A stretch of 64,000 bases of DNA from Bryopsis sp. KO-2023 (taxonomy: Eukaryota > Chlorophyta > Ulvophyceae > Bryopsidales > Bryopsidaceae), in assembly GCA_030272585.1 (NCBI GenBank), contig BSYQ01000001.1, positions 9,873,001-9,937,000 of the forward strand, written 5' to 3'. Positions 54,801 through 64,000 of this stretch are shown piece after piece. The notes beneath the pieces were generated by a model that was not told the origin of the DNA, searched no databases, and saw nothing but the letters and a program-made list of their open reading frames with translations. The translations under genes and the position numbers were made by a program. Positions within the stretch are counted from its first letter, which is position 1; each line of letters begins with the position of its first letter.

Positions 54801-55039
54801 GGGCGAAGGAGCAAGAAAAGGGGGCTCAAGCTAAGCAAGGTGGGAGTGGCAAGGAGAAGAGCAGGCGAGGGAAAGTGCAGGGTGGGACCAGGGCTGCTTT
54901 GAGTCAAGGAGGCCCAGACAAGAAGGCAAAAGTGTCGGTGCTGAAGATTCAAGTTAAGGATGTCTTATCGGTGCTGGGTCGGGACCCCAGCTACTGTCGA
55001 TCAAAGGAGCTCCAACGGCTGTACCTTCGAAAGCGATAA
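51810..55039 (+). CDS. TAF4: TFIID subunit TAF4
   Basis: TAF4 is a core TFIID subunit; its histone-fold pairs with TAF12. Exons 51810-52214, 52427-52617, 52732-52849, 53162-54363 and 54487-55039 are phase-consistent and give 822 residues. The N-terminal Gly/Pro/Ala region carries a helical segment (LLALLYQTGSMTKDAVERLV) continuing in exon 2. A poly-Gln/Pro run follows at about 164-190, and a long Gln/Pro/Ser/Met-rich activator-interaction region in exon 4. The conserved TAF4 C-terminal domain spans about 540-700: EALLGRFMTVRQGEV, VQDKLNRVLRREGVAGMGPECVEAMVRGIE, RRGVQITSDIRG and then a Lys/Glu/Ala helix. The final VKDVLSVLGRDPSYCRSKELQRLYLR matches the closing motif of plant TAF4 (VKDVIAVLEREP). 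A start upstream cannot be excluded. Confidence 0.9.
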
Positions 55040-55778
55040 AAGATAGTTTTGGGGAAGCAATCGGGAGGGAATTTTGAGAGAGAAAAAAAACGGGGGAAGG
55101 GGAGGGGGTTGTGGATAGAGAAATGTTTCAATTACTGGAGGGATTACTAATCTCTTGTGGATAAGGGCAGTGTAACCCAAAAGTACACGGATTTTATGGT
55201 GCCCTTCTCAGATCACTGCTGTGGAGGGTGTTGAAAGTGTTCGAAGGAAATTTTGATAGGGCATTTCACCAAGGGGACAAAAGCCTCCAGTGAAATGAAA
55301 AGCACAATAGGAGGGGCTGACAGAGGGTGAGTGCTATGGTCCCCCCCCCCAAAAAAAAGTGAAAATGGACTCTGTTATGACATGCCTAGGACATCTGTGA
55401 AGTATGGCTGGGCTACCTATATTTCTGAGTCATAGTAAAGTTAGATCGGATTCTTTGTAACAATGTTTGTGTTGATTGCAGGACAGTGAGGGAGTTCGAA
55501 AGAATTTTGCAGCGACATTTTCGAATGGGGCAACAGGATTTCCTGTCATGTGGGGTGGATAGGGTGATTGTGATCAGAGGTTGTGTAAGAAGAAGAAGTA
55601 GACTTCAGTCAACTTGATTATAGACAGCAGTATGTACACACAAAACTGCAACCTGTTTTGCCAGGATATGGGGACTGGCCAGAGTTGGAGAAGGGGGGAG
55701 GGGTTGGATGTAAATTCATCGTTGGAATTTTGAGGTGAACCCTTGTGGAGGTGGGGTGTGTTGTGAATGGCCAGCTGG
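55040..55778. other. TAF4 3' flank
   Basis: Presumed 3' UTR and spacer up to the target duplication of the short-LTR element. No recognisable frame. Confidence 0.6.
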
Positions 55779-55783
55779 GTGTG

Positions 55784-55927
55784 TGAACAAGGGGGATAGT
55801 CTCACAGCGTATAGGCAACTCCAAAGGGGCAGTGGATTACAAGACAACACAATCACTTTAATATCCGTTCATCCCCACAACCGTACCGCTCACCAGTACT
55901 GCCACGTTGGTGTTCTGCCCACTTACA
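55784..55927 (-). repeat. 3' LTR of the short-LTR element
   Basis: 144 bp, starts TGAACAAGGGGG and ends CCCACTTACA on the plus strand. I see no differences from 59552-59695. Confidence 0.95.
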
Positions 55928-56061
55928 GAACTCCCCCCTCGAGAAAGATCACGTCCACGGATCGTTCGTTCTGTAAACAAAAACTTCACCACCTCTCTGG
56001 CCATCACTTCATACTTTCAACAAAAAGTTTCACCTTCTAGCGTGCAACCGTTTTTGCTTTT

Positions 56062-59000
56062 TCATGTCTTGTCTCGTTCCTTGGGTGAAAACCGACACAA
56101 GCGTCGACAACGCGATGGGGTTACGTTGGGCTTTGATTCGATGTGGAACTCCATCAGGTGCGTCTGTTCCAAGTCGTCGAAACTCAGTACAAAGCAATCC
56201 TTGTTCTCCAAGCACACTTGTCGAATCCCAGCCCCCATTTCCTCACTCAAAGTCGATCCCAGGTGCACATCTTCGACCCATGCATCATTGTCAGCAAAAG
56301 CAAATCGACTGGATGAACTGTACTCATCACTCATTTCATGGATACCTCCTCCAAGACCAATCTGTTCCAATATTGCATCCAACTCTTCGAGCTCAGTGCT
56401 TCCTGACGACTCTGTGAATACTGACAACTCATCCTCTTCACTCAAAGTAGCTCGGCTCTGGGACTCCTCCATTACCAATCGTCTCCCTCTTTGTTTTACT
56501 CGCACCGACCCACCCAGGGTATAAACTCCAGTCACAAAATTTGCTGATGCTTTCGATTGTCGCAACCAATCTTGTCCCAGCAACACATCATACGAACCAT
56601 TAGCTTCCATCTTCCTTAACGACGTCTCTCCCGATGCGTGCTCCACTGAAATCGTCACTGGCGGTGTCTGACCCAATGGCCGCTCAAACTTCCCGTTTGC
56701 CAGCTCTATTTTTGGGCCGCGGTATTCCAGGTTCGTAAGTCGCAGCTCATCCGCACATTTTTTGTCGATCAGGGAGTGTGACGAGCCGGGATCCAAAATC
56801 ATCCTGCGCACTTGTTTTCCTTCCAGCATGCATCGAGCTTTGATGGGGGCTGAAGCTCGCAGCCCTACAGCCTCCGACTCCGCCATTTCTTGATCTGCTG
56901 GGGCCGATCCCTCTGGTACTGTCGCTGGAGCATCGTCTTTCTTTTTCGCCTTTCGTGGGGCAGGGCCAACTGATTCGCGGATCGCTAACACAATCTGGGA
57001 ATACATCTCCCGTTTAGTATGCCCTTTCAACAGAGATAGTGGAATGTGCCAGTTTTGCTCAATGTGTGCTCGCCATGATTCCTTCAACACGGGTTTCTTG
57101 CGCAGCCTAGGTCCACTTGATCCCGCTTCTCCTTTCCTGCGTTTCGTCGACGTTACCCTGGCTACTGGCCGATCCACAGATGCTACCTCGTCCTCTGACT
57201 GATCCTCAGACCATTCTCGCTCCTCGTCGTCTGTGGACACCTCCGAACTCGTGTCAAAGCGAACTCTCGCATCACGTGCTGTAGGCGTCGACCGGCGGCT
57301 CTGTGCGTGACTCTGGCACTCATTGGCGTAATGTCCCTTCTCTCCACACGCGAAGCATGTAATCCAACGACGGGGACCCAAATCGTTTTTGTTAGGCTCC
57401 GTAACAAAGGGGGGAATGGGCCGCTTTGACTCTGCCCTTCCATCCTTTCCCAGGGGATCTCGCACTTCCGAGCGTCGAGGGGGCACTCGATCCGCGCCAT
57501 CGTACCTCGGCGTCTGTTGGTTAGTACTTGGCGGTCGCTGAGAGTATCGTTCCTCCTGTGACTCCTCAGTCCGTCTGGGGGTATATCTTCGCTGTCGACC
57601 CTGTCCTCGTCGTGACTTGTCTGCACCCGAGTCGTTAACGTGGTTCGATCTGTATCTGCGGTTCGAGACATCGGGGATTCGAGTCTCTGCGAGCGCACTT
57701 TGTGCTAGTGACAGTTGCCCTACTGCCTTCACCAAATCATTCACAGTTGCATCATGGGCTGGGAAATGATCATAGTCCTGGTCCAATGGTGTGGACTTGC
57801 CACTGGCCAGCAGCAATGCTTTTTCCTTCTTTTCCGCGGCTGCACATGCTTCATCAGCTGTGGTAAACCCTTCGAAGTAAACAGCCTCCCTTAAACGCCA
57901 TCGCAGTCCTCGAACCCATCCGTGCAGGTTCCCTTCTACGGTCTGCACTGCCGAGTACTGGAGAATTCTAACCAGCCTCTCGTAGTATTCTTGCACACTC
58001 TCTTGGGACCGTTGTTGTAACCTCGCTAGACCCTCTGCCACCTGAGCTTCCAAATCTGGAGGCTGAAACCTTTTCAAGAACGCGGCTCTAACCTGGGTCC
58101 ACTCCAACTGCACAGCATCAACGCCCACAGACCTCCGACCATTGGACCCGCCTGTACCACTCTGTACACTCTCGACTTCACTGTCGTCACTGTTTGCAAA
58201 CAACCCTCGTAACTGGCCGACAGAACCTCGGGAACTCTGGGAACGGTGAGTCGTGGTGTGCTGCAACACGCTTTTCGCCTGGTAGGCATCAAACCATGCC
58301 TCTGCCTTTTTGCGTAGAGCGAGACCGAATATACAGTAGTGATTCCGATATAGTGCCGCTCGATATAGTGCCGGCTTTCAGTATAGTGCCGCTTTTCTTC
58401 CAGAACCAGAACTGAAACGATATTGTGCCGGTTTTGGCAAAACCGGCACTATTTCAAACATCTGCACAAGGATGATAAAAATCTAACAGAAAACTTGAAA
58501 ATGAAGAAGCCGCAAAAAACATACATCAATCAATTACAGCAAAAGAGGCCATCACCCAAAAAAACATCACAAGCGAGTTCTGTATTACGAGAAAATTTCA
58601 TGTCAGACTGAAGTCTCATCAGAACACTCCGTCCCTCCCTTTGCCTGTGGCGGCCTGTCCACATTGATGCTGTAAAAAATGAGGCGGAGAAAGCTTGGTG
58701 TTGTGCGAAACGCTAAACACTAAAAGTGGACGAGAAACTGTGACACTTTGAAAGGTTTCTAATGGCTAGAATTTAGTGGTGTAAGATTTGTGGCTAAAGA
58801 TATGTGGTTCAGAGTTGAGATAATTTGTGGTGGCGACGAGTGTTGGAAAAGGATAAGAAGGGACTTGTGGAACGGATATTAGGGTGTAAAAAAACGTTTT
58901 GGTCTTTCTTAGTTACATTGCCCATGCAGCGTTGCTGAACGCTTACTGGGTTGGGAACGTGGGTGGAACAATTTAATCTTGATTTTTTTGCAACATAATA

Positions 59001-59274
59001 AAAGCTTTGCTTGCGTAAGTGTTGGTTCTTCGCACTCGCAGCACCCAGTCCGACTGGAAATCATGGATCGGGCGCTGATTCGATATTGTGCCGGTTTCGA
59101 TATAGTGCCGCTTTTTCGCTGGGGCGCAAGGCGGCACTATATCGGAATCACTACTGTAGCCACTTTACGATGGCTGTCGACCACCTGATTAGCAGTAAAA
59201 GCGCGCTCCAGGTGTTGGAGCCAACGCTGGGGGGACTCGTCTTCCCCAGAAAAGGGCCTTGGAGTATACTTCAT
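56062..59274 (-). CDS. Gag-protease polyprotein of the short-LTR element, split by a MITE
   Basis: The 5' part (59274-59159) encodes a gag N-terminus (ATG at 59274, FSGEDESPQRWLQHLERAF). The frame is broken by the 823 bp MITE and resumes at 58333. The remaining 735-codon frame has the capsid-type region (WTQVRAAFLKRFQP...YYERLVRILQY), a basic Arg-rich linker and a CCHC zinc knuckle (CFACGEKGHYANECQ). Then comes a retropepsin-like domain with DPGSSHSLID, where the usual DTG/DSG is DPG, so activity is doubtful. It ends at 56062 just after the conserved RFSPKERD entry to reverse transcriptase. Ignoring the MITE and one TA, the two gag pieces are in the same frame. Confidence 0.85.
58334..59156. 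mobile_element. Tc1/mariner-type MITE inserted in gag
   Basis: 823 bp with 26 bp inverted repeats starting CAGTAGTGATTCCGATATAG, flanked by TA on both sides (58332-58333 and 59157-59158), the target duplication of Tc1/mariner elements. Further copies of GATATAGTGCCG occur in both subterminal zones. No transposase; a 62-codon frame at 58423-58611 is unrecognised. Confidence 0.9.
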
Positions 59275-59551
59275 CGGACTACCTCGTCCAATATCCTTTT
59301 TTTCACGTCACACCGACTTCAGCGACTCATACACACGGCACACGCTGTGCACCCAATACCAACGACTGCTTTTCCTTTCCGAAGATGAACAACAACAACA
59401 CAACAAAGTCGTGTCGGAACCACGTCTCACACGCACAGCACGCCTGGCTGCTACGGCCCTCCTTCGACTTATCGACCTTTCGTTACGCTTGTTCCTCGTT
59501 GCGTTGTCCTTCCAGCCTTTCGGACCGCTGTTCCCCTTCTTGGCCACCAAC

Positions 59552-59695
59552 TGAACAAGGGGGATAGTCTCACAGCGTATAGGCAACTCCAAAGGGGCAG
59601 TGGATTACAAGACAACACAATCACTTTAATATCCGTTCATCCCCACAACCGTACCGCTCACCAGTACTGCCACGTTGGTGTTCTGCCCACTTACA
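59552..59695 (-). repeat. 5' LTR of the short-LTR element
   Basis: 144 bp copy. The bases directly inside (minus strand GTTGGTGGCCAAGA) begin with a TGG two bases in, a possible primer-binding site. Confidence 0.95.
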
Positions 59696-59700
59696 GTGTG

Positions 59701-60255
59701 TCGCGATCCACGTGTACCATTACGATTGCAAGATGTGTAATGATAGCTTCTGGGTTTGGGGTTTGGGCCTGCCCGTCCCCTTCTTTGAAAAGCCAGCCTC
59801 TTGGTCGTCAAGTCTCCTATTCACGTTGTCCAGCCGCTCTTTATCCATCATCGACTAAGCAAAACCGGGCACCTCCAGTGAACGGAGCAGTGAAAAAGGC
59901 GTTGTACGGAGGTGGAGTACTACCGCGATTTGCGGAATGGTTGATGACTGGAGTTTACACTGATAATTCATTTTGTTCCGAGGCCAAAAACGTTGTGTTC
60001 TTGCGTCCAAGCAGAGCGTCAAAGCCAGGTGTCACAACAGCGCGTTTCAAAACAGATACCCAGAAAGAGCACCTTCGTGTCGTGTTCGCTTTGAGGGGAG
60101 AGAAACAACAACAGAAAAAGGGAAGAAGAACTCCGTCGACCCTAACCTGGGAGGCCCAATAGGGTGGAACGCCTCAGTGCGATAGGATTTTCCTCAGCTT
60201 GTTCGGACTTGAGGAAGGAGCTTTCTGAGGCTGCTCGTTTCGCTCGCTGGTCAGT
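59701..60255. other. 5' flank of the U-box/WD40 gene
   Basis: A 154-codon frame runs 59698-60162 on the plus strand but lacks any recognised motif, and its first codons lie in the retroelement target site. Probably promoter and 5' UTR of the following gene; a coding function cannot be excluded. Confidence 0.4.
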
Positions 60256-63200
60256 ATGAGGCCGATAAAAGCGTTGCTGGGTTGCAGCTCTGGGGATGAA
60301 CGCAGGGCCAGCGAAGAAAACGCGACGGACGTAACAGACCCTGAGGTGGATGAGGCCGCCTGTTCCGACGTCCCTCCAGCGTCAGAACTCGGAAAAGATT
60401 CCAAGGACTCCGATAAAGACACGGAGACGGTGTGGTAAGTGGCCAACGAGCGACGAGGTGCCTCCTTGGGAAGAAAATACGAAAAGAATTGAAAAGAACT
60501 CGAAAAATAATTGCGAGGCTTCATACTGCGACTCTGAGAAAAGGAGAAGCCAAAGGGGGAGGTCGTAACGCTGGGTTCGGACAGAAATGTGGGTGTGCTG
60601 GCGCGCGCGTGAACGGCGGGGATGACCGCGTGGTTTGTATTTTTTGGAAGCACCCCTGGGTCCACAACGTTCGAGAAGTTGTCGAGCACGACCTAACCCG
60701 GTGTGTTGTTTGACGCTGATATCCCGCTGTCTGACCGGATGCTGTGTGCGCTTGCAGCGGTGGAGCGACTTCCTCGGGAGGAGACAAAGCTGCGTCCGGC
60801 GTTCCGCAGGGACCTAGTAGCTTCTATTGCCCGATATCTATGGAGCTGATGTCGGAGCCAGTAATGGTTGCGACGGGACACACGTACGACAAAGATTGCA
60901 TCGAAACGTGGTTGTCGCAAGGCCATCGAACCTGTCCCGTCACCGGCCAGAGGCTCCGGCATCTGGAGCTCGTTCCTAATTTTGCCTTGAGGACTGCCAT
61001 CCAGGTGGTTTTCGTTCGCGAGCAACCATGCCCTAGAAGTTTTTGCCTTTTTTTTTACCCTTCCTCCCCCCTTCTGAACCTGTTATTCACTTACCCACAA
61101 ACAAAAACGCACTCCTTTTTCTTTCGTAATTTTTTTTTTCTCCCTTCGGGGTTTTGTGGGGATTCTTTTTTCATAACTGGTGGTGTGGTGCAGGAGTGGG
61201 CAACGACTCATGGCATCAAATTGAAAGACAGTAATAGAGTGAATCGACCAATAAGATACCAATGCGAGGATGCTGCTGGGGCTGGCGCTCGGAACATTCT
61301 GCAGGTAGTAGCTCGCTTTCGATGTCTGACAGGAATTGAAAAGGAGGGATATATTATTTTCCAACCCAAGAAAATCGCTCCGAAATGAGAATGCAGGAAG
61401 TCGAAGGGTCCTGAAGGAACTGTGCGGTTTTTCTGTTTTGTGTATTACAGCAGGGCCATGAGGAAATCGTATGGGCTGTCGAGGTTCATGGTAGTCGCCT
61501 GTTTTCTGCATCCGCTGACAAAACCATCCGAGTGTGGGACATAGATTCGCGGCGCTGTGAACAGGTCGAGGCCTCATTGGATTTTTATCCCGGGATATTG
61601 TTCCTCAGAAAACAACAGTGCTTGTGGACAATAGCTCCATTCCCTCGCCCCCCCTCCTCTTTTCAAAAACTTCCCTGCGACACACACATAACACTGATGA
61701 AAAAAATAGTGAAAAGCAAGATGAATCCTTTAATTTCGAACAGGAATGCTGTCCATTTGCTTTTCATCAAGTTACTCATGAGTGGTGTCTTTTTTATTTA
61801 GGGAGTCCTTTTCTTTTGTGCTTTTTTCTTTTTGTGAAGGAGCCTTTGCAGTAACACAGTTTGCAGTAACACTAAACAACGTGATCACATCCCAATTTTT
61901 TTTTCCCCTTTTCAACCAAGAAAAAAAAAGCTTCTTTCCCTTTCACCCAAGAAGTTTTCTAAGTTCTTCAACCTGGAAAAACAAAGGAAACTGGTGTGGG
62001 GGTCTGAAGATGGGGTCTGTTGGCAACAGGTTCTGGAAGATCATTCAAGACCCGTCCTGTCACTGGCCATTGCTGGTGACAAGCTATTTTCTGGTTCGTA
62101 CGATTACACCATCAAAGTGTGGAGCCTGGATTCGCTCACACGGATGAAGACCTTAGAGGGACACACAGACGCTGTCCGAGCCCTCGCCGTAGCAGACACC
62201 CGTTTATTTTCTGGATCCTACGACTCGACCATTAGAGTTTGGGATGTAGTCAGACTGGAGTGCCTCCAGGTACAATGTCCACCCCCTCGCAACCACAAGA
62301 AATTGAAAAAGAACAAGCAAAAAGGGCCACAGATCCACAGATTTTTCTGTGTCGGTTGAATAAAACCAATGGCTTCGGGGTAGCTGCATCCACCACAGTT
62401 TTCCGATTCTTAATGTTTTTTTTTGTTGGTTTTTTGCAGATTCTGAAAGGCCACATTGGCCCTGTGCGAACCCTAGTGTATGCTGGAGGATACATGTTTT
62501 CGGGATCGTACGACACCACCGTGAGGGTCTGGAACGTGAACACCCTGGCTTGCAAAGCTTCATTGCAGGGCCACGGGGGAGCGGTTCGAGCCCTCGTCGC
62601 CAGTCCCTCCCACGTCTTTTCAGGATCAGATGATCATACCATCAAAGTTTGGGACACAGAAACGTTGAAATGCGTGAAAACGCTGCAGGGCCATGAGGAC
62701 AACGTGCGCGTTTTGGCGGTCGGGGAGAAATACATGTTTTCGGGATCATGGGACAAGACGATTCGGGTTTGGGACTTGGAAACATTCGAGTGCGTTAAGG
62801 TGGGTTGCCTGCTCGGGTCGCCGGGCTGGATGGGAGTTCAATTTGAAAACTGTAAATAGATAAAGGAATTACGCGTGCCATGTGTTTTGTGTTTTCCGAT
62901 TTCAGTTTAAATTAAATGCATCCTGAATACGGGCATTTTTCACCCGGTTGATTTCAGATGGATATGTTTGTGACTAAACCCCTGCTTTTCACTTTTTTTT
63001 TTTTTGTTTCTGCATCTGCTTACTTGTTATTGGAGGGGAAAATTGTAAAGGAGTGGTGTTGTGTTTTGCTTAGGTATTGGAGGGGCACAGCGAAGCCGTG
63101 TTGGCACTTGCGGTGGGGGAAAGAAATTTGATTTCTGGATCATATGATACAACTGTTCGTTTCTGGGACCTGGACGCCTTGAGATGTGTGAAAAAGGGGG

Positions 63201-63289
63201 AAGGCCATGATGATGCTGTTCGCGTTTTGGCGGCATCAGGGGGAAAGGTCTTTTCTGGCTCCTACGATGGCAGCATCGGGGTGTGGTGA
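60256..63289 (+). CDS. U-box E3 ubiquitin ligase with C-terminal WD40 propeller
   Basis: Seven exons: 60256-60434, 60758-61004, 61194-61304, 61451-61564, 62030-62269, 62440-62799 and 63074-63289 (TGA). All are phase-consistent and give 488 residues. The N-terminal 80 residues are acidic and low-complexity. The U-box (about 82-150) reads FYCPISMELMSEPVMVATGHTY, then TCPVTGQ and PNFALRTAI, a normal E2-binding fold without zinc ligands. The rest (about 181-488) is WD40 repeats with GH...D-T/I-V-W signatures. I count eight units: one in exon 4, two in exon 5, three in exon 6 and two in exon 7, the last ending SIGVW. The repeats resemble those of TRAF7. The protein is not PRP19, whose U-box sits at the very N-terminus before a coiled coil. 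The propeller presumably binds substrate; target unknown. Confidence 0.9.
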
Positions 63290-64000
63290 ATTACTCGCTT
63301 CGCTTTTTTTTTTTTAACCTTTTTTTTTGTTTCATTTTCATTCTTCCCTAGGGCATGAGAGGCACAAAAAAGAAACAAACAAGCAAGAAAAACTTCGGGA
63401 GGGATTTTGGGGGGGGGGGGGAGCAACGTTTTAAAAAAGAAAAAAAAGTCAGTGAGAGAGAAAAAAAAAAGGAGATAGTGGTCAAAAGAAAAGTGGGTGT
63501 AGGAAAACAAAACAAAACATTACTCATCCAGACCTAGCGGGATGGAAAATCTGGTGCAAACATGCAATTCTTCCTTTTAAAAAAACTTTTCTGTGGAGTG
63601 TGTCTTAACTCTTATTTGGGGGGGTATAAAGAACCCCCCCAAAAAAACAGAGAGAGAAACACAGGAAAAAAAAGGAATTGTGTGTTTGTCTGGGAACTTG
63701 ACTTGTCACAGGATTTGTGATTTTGATTGGCAATTTGAATTGAACCAAAAAAAAAGAACAAAAGAAAACAGGGGGAGGGGAGGGAAAAAAAAATCATGAA
63801 CTGGGGCATGGTGTAATGTCGAAAGAAAGGGAAAAGAAATGGAAAAAGGCCTTGCGTGCATGGGAAATCCAAGAATTTGAAGGGGTTTTTTTTTTCTTTT
63901 TTTTTTCTGGAAGGGGGGGGGGGTGAGGTTGGAAAAGAAAAGAACAAAAAGAAAACCAGTTGCTACAAATGTGAGTGCGTGTTTGTATATTTATCTTGGT
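63290..64000. other. 3' flank, low complexity
   Basis: A/G/T homopolymer-rich sequence after the U-box/WD40 stop. No recognisable coding content to the window end. Confidence 0.6.

Larger units (their letters stand above)
55784..59695 (-). mobile_element. Short-LTR gag-protease retrotransposon (TR-GAG-like), carrying a nested MITE
   Basis: 3912 bp in minus orientation. Two 144 bp LTRs (55784-55927, 59552-59695) appear identical, with TG...CA ends, and a GTGTG target duplication lies on both sides (55779-55783, 59696-59700). Only gag, a retropepsin-like domain and the first residues of reverse transcriptase remain. The frame then stops, a short leader follows, and a purine tract (GAGGGGGGAG on the minus strand) precedes the 3' LTR. 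RT, RNase H and integrase are absent, so mobilisation would need enzymes from another element. Confidence 0.9.

Noticed and set aside
1..64000. CRISPR arrays, operons, ribosome-binding sites, rRNA genes
   Set aside because: The window is eukaryotic nuclear DNA with spliced genes; no regularly spaced direct-repeat array or rRNA sequence was seen.

Overview
This is a 64 kb stretch of a eukaryotic nuclear genome. Genes are cut by many GT-AG introns with T-rich acceptors, and gaps hold homopolymer runs and transposable elements. The gene set points to the green lineage, probably a unicellular or early-branching streptophyte alga: a plant-type TAF4, a plant-type LRR N-terminal cap, a plastid/cyanobacterial DUF3110 protein, a hydroxyproline-rich-glycoprotein-like linker and CCCTAAA telomere-type motifs. 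It also has genes land plants generally lack (a vasohibin, and a periplasmic-binding-protein receptor fused to a multi-pass membrane domain). The species cannot be fixed from sequence alone.

Layout, left to right. 97-3105 (+): C-terminal half of an importin-11-type karyopherin. About 3.94-4.43 kb: a patch that looks organellar. 5180-5971 (+): vasohibin-like tubulin carboxypeptidase. 7437-9033 (+): patatin-like lipase. 10316-14026 (-): beta-hydroxyacid dehydrogenase whose first intron is a 2.6 kb terminal-inverted-repeat element. 14640-14945: a Mutator-like MITE. 16169-23322: a complete, young Ty3/gypsy chromovirus (minus strand) with 320 bp LTRs, a 5 bp target duplication and a textbook -1 frameshift signal. 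26468-32320 (-): a large receptor-like membrane protein, head-to-head with 32697-38149 (+), a complete eIF2B-epsilon carrying a hAT MITE in an intron. 38560-44218 (+): LRR/proline-rich/multi-pass membrane protein. 45166-47289 (-): divergent PP2C-like protein. 48557-50067 (+): DUF3110 protein. 51810-55039 (+): TAF4. 55784-59695: a short-LTR retrotransposon reduced to gag-protease, with a mariner-type MITE nested in gag. 60256-63289 (+): U-box E3 ligase fused to a WD40 propeller.

The most unusual content is (i) two membrane proteins on either side of eIF2B-epsilon that share a C-terminal membrane module but have entirely different ectodomains (amino-acid-receptor-like plus cysteine-rich, versus LRR plus proline-rich), (ii) an inverted-repeat element that appears to supply the splice sites of the intron it occupies, and (iii) the retroelement details (frameshift site, tRNA-like T-arm in the LTR, nested elements).

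Exon boundaries were read by eye from GT/AG sites and checked for phase. For eIF2B-epsilon, TAF4, the U-box/WD40 gene, the LRR gene and the receptor the predicted exons join into open frames whose lengths divide by three. The 5' ends of the vasohibin, patatin, PP2C and DUF3110 genes are unresolved. All family names rest on recognition of motifs, not on a search.
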